Positions 59,412 to 64,000 of a stretch of 64,000 nucleotides of DNA are shown here, one piece after another (the first letter of the stretch is position 1; every line of letters begins with the position of its first letter). Location of the stretch: positions 1-64,000 of the forward strand of contig JAHXIO010000003.1 of the NCBI GenBank assembly GCA_025655595.1, in the 5' to 3' direction. The stretch is from Candidatus Thiodiazotropha sp. (ex Monitilora ramsayi). Lineage in GTDB: Bacteria > Pseudomonadota > Gammaproteobacteria > Chromatiales > Chromatiaceae. The notes below the pieces were generated by a model. That model did no database searches and was not told the DNA's origin. It was given only the letters and a program-made list of their open reading frames with translations. The position numbers and the translations under genes are program-made.

Positions 59412-61493
59412 ATGATTCAATCATTTCCTCTCATCCACAACGATGAAGGCAGAATACGCCTACAACTATGGCTGGCCTTTTTCGGATGGACACTGTTGGT
59501 ACTGCTGCTGCTCCTTTGGTCGTTGAGTAATGAGGACAATGAGATGTTGGAGTCAGCTCGCCAGGAAGCGATCGACAATTTCAAAAAAGACCAGGCCTTT
59601 CGTGTTTGGGCGACTGCCCATGGGGGGGTCTATGTGCCTGTGAATGAGCGAACACAACCCAGCCCCCATCTGAGTCACATCCCAGAACGCGATCTGGTAA
59701 CCCCCTCCGGCCGCAAACTGACTTTAATGAACCCCGCCTTCATGCTACGACAGATGATGGACGAATATGCGGATCTTTATGGCATAAAAGGGAGAATCAC
59801 CAGCCTTAAGCCTCTGAATCCGAATAATGTACCAGACGCCTGGGAGAGAGCGGCCCTGGAATCATTCGAAAGGGGTGCTAAGGAGCAATTCGAACTTACT
59901 GATATCAACGGTGACCCCTATTTGCGTCTGATTCGGCCCATGTTTACAACGGAAGGTTGTCTCAAGTGCCACAGTCACCAAGGGTATCAGGTGGGAGATA
60001 TTCGAGGTGGTGTGGGCATATCCGTTCCGATGAAACACTATTTGGCGTCGGCTGCAGGGAAAAAGCAGGAAATTAAAGCGAGCTTAGTGATGATCTGGTT
60101 GGCGGGTATCAGTGCAATTTGGTTTTACGGTATACGCAGCCGCCAGCGGCTCCGGGAACGCAAAGACTATGAGGACCAAATTTGGCATCAGGCAAACTTT
60201 GATTCACTCACCGGTCTTTCAAACCGGAATCTCTTCCTGGATAGATTGGATCGCGCCCTGGCCTATGCTCAGCGGCAACAATCCATGATTGCACTACTGT
60301 TTATCGACCTGGATCGTTTTAAGGATGTCAACGATGCACTTGGACATGCGACCGGTGATCAGCTGCTACAGGAGGCGGCACGGCGACTGCGGTTGTGTGT
60401 GAGGGAGATGGATACGGTATCCCGGCTGGGCGGTGACGAGTTTACCGTTATCTTACCCGCCATCAATGAGGGGCAGTCTGTTGCCAGAGTGGCGGCCTCC
60501 ATACTTACTGAATTGTCACGGCCGTTCGACCTGGCGGGGCATGAGACCCATGTTTCAGCCAGTATCGGTATTACACTCTATCCTCAAGACGGCACTGACT
60601 CGGGCATGCTGTTACAGAATGCCGACACCGCTATGTACCAGGCCAAGGCGGAGGGACGTAATACCTACCGTTTCTTCACATGGGAGATGAATAAGGAAGC
60701 GGAGGGACGGGTCTCTCTGGGTGCTGCCCTGCGAAGCGCTCTGCGCGAAGAAGAGTTCCAACTCCACTACCAACCCATTATCGATATTGCTGATGGTCAT
60801 ATTGTGGGTGCTGAAGCATTGATCCGATGGGACTCGCCCCGACAGGGCCAGATAAGGCCGGATGTATTTATCCCGGTGGCGGAAGAGAGCGGCCTGATTG
60901 TACCAATTGGCGATTGGGTACTGCAGCAAGCTGCGTTAGATCTTGAGCAATGGGACCGGGCAGGGCTGAAGATGGAACTGCTCTCAGTGAATGTATCCAC
61001 TGTACAATTCCAGCTCGAGGGATTCCTAATAAAAATGCGTGACCTGATGAAGGACCATCCGCATCTGCCATCCAGGCTCTTCCTTGAGATTACCGAGAGT
61101 GTTTTTCTGGATGAGCACCGGGAACCCGGCACGCGCCTGGGTAAGTTGCGAGAGGAGGGCATCGGTATATCCATTGACGATTTCGGCACCGGTTACTCAT
61201 CATTGAGCTATCTGAAACGGTTTCCCGTGGACAAGATCAAGATCGATAAATCATTTGTACGCGATGTAACCAGTGACCCAGAAGATGCAGCCCTCTGTGA
61301 GGCAATAATCGCTATGGCCCATCATCTTGGTCTTAAGGTGGTTGCGGAAGGTGTGGAGACGAAGGAGCAATGGCAATTTCTAGATGAGAGTGGTTGTGAC
61401 TATGCTCAGGGTTTCTACTTCAGTCGCCCAATGACAGCGGGAGCATTCACAGACTATCTCGGAGAGCATCTAAGCGTGAAAGTGGTTGGCTGA
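59412..61493 (+). CDS. DUF3365 haem-type sensor with GGDEF and EAL domains
   Basis: About 693 residues. One TM helix (LWLAFFGWTLLVLLLLLWSL), then a periplasmic DUF3365 domain with PSGRKLTLMNPAFMLRQMMDEY and a c-type haem motif TTEGCLKCHSHQG (CxxCH), a second TM helix, and cytoplasmic GGDEF (site LGGDEF) and EAL domains (EALIRW, EITES, DDFGTGYSS, KIDKSFV). Both enzymatic sites look intact, so it can in principle make and break c-di-GMP, with haem redox or gas sensing as input. An ATG at 59352 would add 20 residues; neither start has a strong ribosome-binding site. Confidence 0.88.
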   Translation: MIQSFPLIHNDEGRIRLQLWLAFFGWTLLVLLLLLWSLSNEDNEMLESARQEAIDNFKKDQAFRVWATAHGGVYVPVNERTQPSPHLSHIPERDLVTPSGRKLTLMNPAFMLRQMMDEYADLYGIKGRITSLKPLNPNNVPDAWERAALESFERGAKEQFELTDINGDPYLRLIRPMFTTEGCLKCHSHQGYQVGDIRGGVGISVPMKHYLASAAGKKQEIKASLVMIWLAGISAIWFYGIRSRQRLRERKDYEDQIWHQANFDSLTGLSNRNLFLDRLDRALAYAQRQQSMIALLFIDLDRFKDVNDALGHATGDQLLQEAARRLRLCVREMDTVSRLGGDEFTVILPAINEGQSVARVAASILTELSRPFDLAGHETHVSASIGITLYPQDGTDSGMLLQNADTAMYQAKAEGRNTYRFFTWEMNKEAEGRVSLGAALRSALREEEFQLHYQPIIDIADGHIVGAEALIRWDSPRQGQIRPDVFIPVAEESGLIVPIGDWVLQQAALDLEQWDRAGLKMELLSVNVSTVQFQLEGFLIKMRDLMKDHPHLPSRLFLEITESVFLDEHREPGTRLGKLREEGIGISIDDFGTGYSSLSYLKRFPVDKIKIDKSFVRDVTSDPEDAALCEAIIAMAHHLGLKVVAEGVETKEQWQFLDESGCDYAQGFYFSRPMTAGAFTDYLGEHLSVKVVG

Positions 61494-61559
61494 TTAGCCC
61501 CTACAGATCAACCAAAACATAGCCTGTTAGCTATATCCCTTCCATTTCAGCTGTGTTCC

Positions 61560-61919
61560 TCAATTGATTATCAGTAGTGCCAGGAAAGGAATCAGATTAA
61601 AGAAGAGGAAGAAGATCTTGAAGAGACCAAGAAAAGCATAGATCAGAATATCAAAAGTCGGTCTTTCGATGGGGATCCACCGACGTTGGGTTTGATAAAC
61701 CAGCTCCGGTGCAAACAGAATGAATAGCGTCCACAGGATCAGCAGACCGCCATTGATGACGGTGCACCACATAAAGAAGTCTGTGATCTGTTGAATATCC
61801 ACGACAGGTAACTCCCACAGTTCCGGTTGAGTTAGATTCAACTCAGAACATAGCAGATCTCTATCGTTTTTAGATGCCTTTTCGTGTAATTGTTCTGACG
61901 CATGAATAAATATGCTCAT
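61560..61919 (-). CDS. DUF6868-like small membrane protein
   Basis: A 119-residue protein. The C-terminal 75 residues hold two hydrophobic helices, ITDFFMWCTVINGGLLILWTLFILFAPELVY and FDILIYAFLGLFKIFFLFFNLIPFLALLII, in the DUF6868 pattern. The first 40 residues are a hydrophilic extension not usual for the family. Function unknown. Leftward and isolated between two rightward genes. Confidence 0.7.
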   Translation of the reverse strand: MSIFIHASEQLHEKASKNDRDLLCSELNLTQPELWELPVVDIQQITDFFMWCTVINGGLLILWTLFILFAPELVYQTQRRWIPIERPTFDILIYAFLGLFKIFFLFFNLIPFLALLIIN

Positions 61920-62006
61920 TCAAGATCGACTCTGATAACTCGTAAAGCCCTTTAACCGCAGTCATTTCAAGCCCATTGGTAGGGGGAATCGTCTAACATT
62001 CCTTCT

Positions 62007-62276
62007 ATGCCAAGCCTCTCATTCACATCGAATCTGACCCGTCATGTCGACTGCCCGGATGCTGAGTTCGACGCAAGCAGTGTCGCCCAGCTTTTCGATC
62101 TCTATTTCACTCGTTGGCCGGGTGTACGGAACTATGTGCTCGATGATCAGGGCGCGGTACGCAATCACGTTATCGTGGTGGTGGATGGGCATGGCTTAAA
62201 CGACAGGCGTCACTTAAGGGACAGCCTCTCATCCGACAGTGAAGTGTTTGTCTTTCAAGCGTTATCGGGAGGATAG
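62007..62276 (+). CDS. MoaD/ThiS-like ubiquitin-fold protein
   Basis: An 89-residue protein ending in Gly-Gly (VFVFQALSGG), the mark of sulfur-carrier or modifier proteins activated by an E1-like enzyme. Beta-grasp elements are SLSFTSNLTRHVDCP, then HVIVVVDGHGLNDRRHL. No moeB or thiF gene is adjacent. It begins 87 bp after the divergent DUF6868 gene and ends 2 bp before the beta-propeller gene, a pairing that recurs in other bacteria to my knowledge but whose purpose is unknown. Confidence 0.78.
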   Translation: MPSLSFTSNLTRHVDCPDAEFDASSVAQLFDLYFTRWPGVRNYVLDDQGAVRNHVIVVVDGHGLNDRRHLRDSLSSDSEVFVFQALSGG

Positions 62277-62278
62277 CT

Positions 62279-63385
62279 ATGGCAGACCGGCTACTGGTAG
62301 GCACGCGCAAGGGGCTCTTTCGCATCGAACGACAGACGAGCGGGCAGTGGGATATTGTGCACAGCTGGTTTTTGGGGGATCCGGTGACGGCGGTATTGGC
62401 GGATAACGCAGGAGCCAAACTCCATGCGGCGCTGGATCTGGGACACTTTGGTGTCAAGATGCATCGCTCCACTGATAACGGCGATAGCTGGTCCGAGATT
62501 GGTGCGCCCGCCTATCCGGAAAAACCGGATGGGGTGGAAGACAAGGATCCCTTTCGCGGCCTGGAGATCCCCTGGAACACCCAGATGATCTGGTCACTGG
62601 AGGCCGGTACCGCCGATGAGATCTGGTGCGGTGTGATCCCCGGTGGTCTGTTTCGGTCCACCGACGATGGCGATAGCTGGCGTTTCATCGATGCCTTATG
62701 GAACGATCCCCGACGCAAACAGTGGATGGGCGGCGGCTACGACTTCGCCGGCATCCACTCGATCCTGGTCGATCCGCGGGATCCGGCTCACGCCACTGTG
62801 GGTGTCTCAGTCGGCGGGGTCTGGACGACCCGGGACAGTGGCCATCATTGGGAGTTGATCGGCACAGGTCTGCGCAGCGACTACATGCCCCCGGATAAAG
62901 CGGGTGATCCATTGACGCAGGACCCTCATCGCATAGTCCAGTGTAACTCCAACCCCGACCGTCTCTGGATGCAGCACCATAACGGAATCTTCGTCAGCGA
63001 CAACGGCGGCAGGCAGTGGCGCGAGTTGAGCGATGTCACGCCCTCCAGCTTCGGCTTTGCTGTGGTCGTCCACCCATCCGATGCCGATACCGCATGGTTC
63101 ATACCCGCCACAAAGGATGAGCAGCGCTTCCCGGTGGACGCCAGACTGGTAGTCAGCCGTACCAGGGATGGCGGGCACAGTTTCGAAAGCCTGCGTCGCG
63201 GCCTGCCGGCATCGCCCGCCTATGATCTGGTATACCGACATGCCCTCGATATCGACAGTGATGGCGAACGGCTTGCATTCGGTAGTACCACGGGTTCACT
63301 ATGGATCAGCGAGGACCAGGGCGATCACTGGCAATCAGTCAGCCATCACTTGCCGCCGGTGAACTGTGTCCGTTTCGAGAACTGA
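62279..63385 (+). CDS. BNR-repeat / sialidase-like beta-propeller protein
   Basis: A 368-residue cytoplasmic protein with no signal peptide. Asp-box (BNR) motifs SxDxGxTW-like recur: STDNGDSWSEI, STDDGDSWRFI, TRDSGHHWELI, SDNGGRQWREL, TRDGGHSFESL and SEDQGDHWQSV, about 40-60 residues apart, which indicates a six-bladed propeller. Catalytic residues of true sialidases are not evident. Often annotated exo-alpha-sialidase or glycosyl hydrolase, but an intracellular scaffold for the linked MoaD-like protein seems as likely. Confidence 0.85.
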   Translation: MADRLLVGTRKGLFRIERQTSGQWDIVHSWFLGDPVTAVLADNAGAKLHAALDLGHFGVKMHRSTDNGDSWSEIGAPAYPEKPDGVEDKDPFRGLEIPWNTQMIWSLEAGTADEIWCGVIPGGLFRSTDDGDSWRFIDALWNDPRRKQWMGGGYDFAGIHSILVDPRDPAHATVGVSVGGVWTTRDSGHHWELIGTGLRSDYMPPDKAGDPLTQDPHRIVQCNSNPDRLWMQHHNGIFVSDNGGRQWRELSDVTPSSFGFAVVVHPSDADTAWFIPATKDEQRFPVDARLVVSRTRDGGHSFESLRRGLPASPAYDLVYRHALDIDSDGERLAFGSTTGSLWISEDQGDHWQSVSHHLPPVNCVRFEN

Positions 63386-63400
63386 CTGGAGGATCCACCG

Positions 63401-64000
63401 ATAACGCGTCCCGACAGCGTCTACTTTTTCGCCACCTGCCTGGTCGATCTCTTCTATCCTCAGGCGGGCCTCGCCGGTATGCGCCTGCTACAGCGAGAAG
63501 GGCTCAGGGTTATCTTTCCCCGCAACCAGACTTGTTGCGGACAGCCTGCCTACAATGGAGGCTATCGGGATGAGGCCCGACGTGTGGCCGCGGCGCAGCT
63601 TGATCTTTTTCCCCAATCCTATCCCATTGTCGTACCGTCCGGCTCCTGTGCCGGTATGATGAAACACCACTATCCCGATCTCTTCGCCGGTACTCCCTGG
63701 CAGGTGCAGGCCAACGATGTGGCAGATCGGGTTTGGGAGCTGACAGGCTTCCTGACAGAGGTACTCGATCTGCAGCTGAAAGATCTCGGCGAACCCGTCC
63801 GAGTCGCCATGCACACTTCATGTTCCGCTCGCCGGGAGATGGGTGTGGCCAATGCTGCCGAAGCCCTGCTTGGACAGTTGCAGGGTGTCGAGCTGGTCGA
63901 GCAGGACCACAAGTCAGAGTGCTGCGGCTTCGGCGGCACCTTCGCGGTCAAGCAGCCGGAGATCTCCGCCGCCATGGTGGGGGACAAGACCGAATCACTG
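63401..64000 (+). CDS. LutA/GlpC-type (Fe-S)-binding protein with possible ATA start (3' end outside window)
   Basis: The first 200 codons are present. CCG-domain motifs are FFATCLVDLFYPQAGLAGM, NQTCCGQPAYNGGYRDEA, PSGSCAGMMKHHYPDLF, HTSCSARREMG and SECCGFGGTFAVK, the Cys-rich pattern of LutA, the iron-sulfur subunit of lactate oxidation. No ATG, GTG or TTG occurs between the preceding stop and the conserved region. GGAGG at 63388-63392 stands 8 bp before an ATA codon at 63401 that would begin xTRPDSVYFF. The reading frame is the same as the preceding gene, separated by its TGA. The start is therefore tentative; function is well supported. Confidence 0.8.
   Translation, partial: MTRPDSVYFFATCLVDLFYPQAGLAGMRLLQREGLRVIFPRNQTCCGQPAYNGGYRDEARRVAAAQLDLFPQSYPIVVPSGSCAGMMKHHYPDLFAGTPWQVQANDVADRVWELTGFLTEVLDLQLKDLGEPVRVAMHTSCSARREMGVANAAEALLGQLQGVELVEQDHKSECCGFGGTFAVKQPEISAAMVGDKTESL

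Overview
The window reads as a chromosomal segment of a sulfur-oxidising, flagellated gammaproteobacterium, probably near the Chromatiales (inference from gene content and order; no rRNA gene is present). Pointers are a soxXA pair, DsrC-like and DsrE-like sulfur proteins, the gammaproteobacterial pairs prfB-lysS and rnr-rlmB, the rpsF-rpsR-rplI-dnaB-alr-radA run, and a Pseudomonas-type fleQ-fleSR-fliEFGHIJ flagellar block. The window starts inside soxA and ends inside a LutA-like iron-sulfur protein gene. I saw no rRNA, tRNA, prophage, CRISPR array or transposase gene.

Layout. 1-4220: sox genes, housekeeping genes (GIY-YIG, SprT, Tag) and a small sulfur group (DsrC-like protein without the redox cysteines, secreted DsrE-like protein, TauE exporter). 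4530-6778: a solute/sodium symporter coupled to a variant metallophosphoesterase. 6964-7248: an intergenic cluster of palindromes and AGTCA half-sites ending in an FNR-like box. 7320-13196: a probable copper or redox handling cluster (small anchored protein, FtsX-type permease, LolD-type ATPase, CxxC membrane protein, TlpA lipoprotein, DsbD_2/CcdA-like protein, two NosL proteins). 13211-15638: convergent to it, a bufferin RiPP operon (bufA1, DUF692/MNIO bufB, DUF2063 bufC, DoxX). 16053-19270: acetolactate-synthase-like and membrane-anchored glutamate-synthase-like enzymes.

19269-38695: two copies of a structured palindromic repeat bracket a mixed region with ribE, an ABC exporter, a degenerate GGDEF/EAL protein, a five-gene overlapping operon, a sigma-like gene, prfB with its programmed frameshift, lysS, a Kef-type antiporter, rnr and rlmB. 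38736-46105: an outer-membrane protein, then ribosomal protein and replication genes. 46110-57315: PilZ and FHA genes divergent from the flagellar regulators and export/basal body operon, with recognisable sigma-54 promoters before fleS and fliE. 57379-64000: a large lipoprotein with a MACPF-like signature, a haem-type DUF3365-GGDEF-EAL protein, a DUF6868 protein, and a trio of MoaD-like protein, beta-propeller protein and LutA-like protein.

The parts most worth attention are the copper/redox neighbourhood 7320-15638 with its palindrome-rich promoter region, and the repeat element, whose two copies differ by base changes that preserve pairing.
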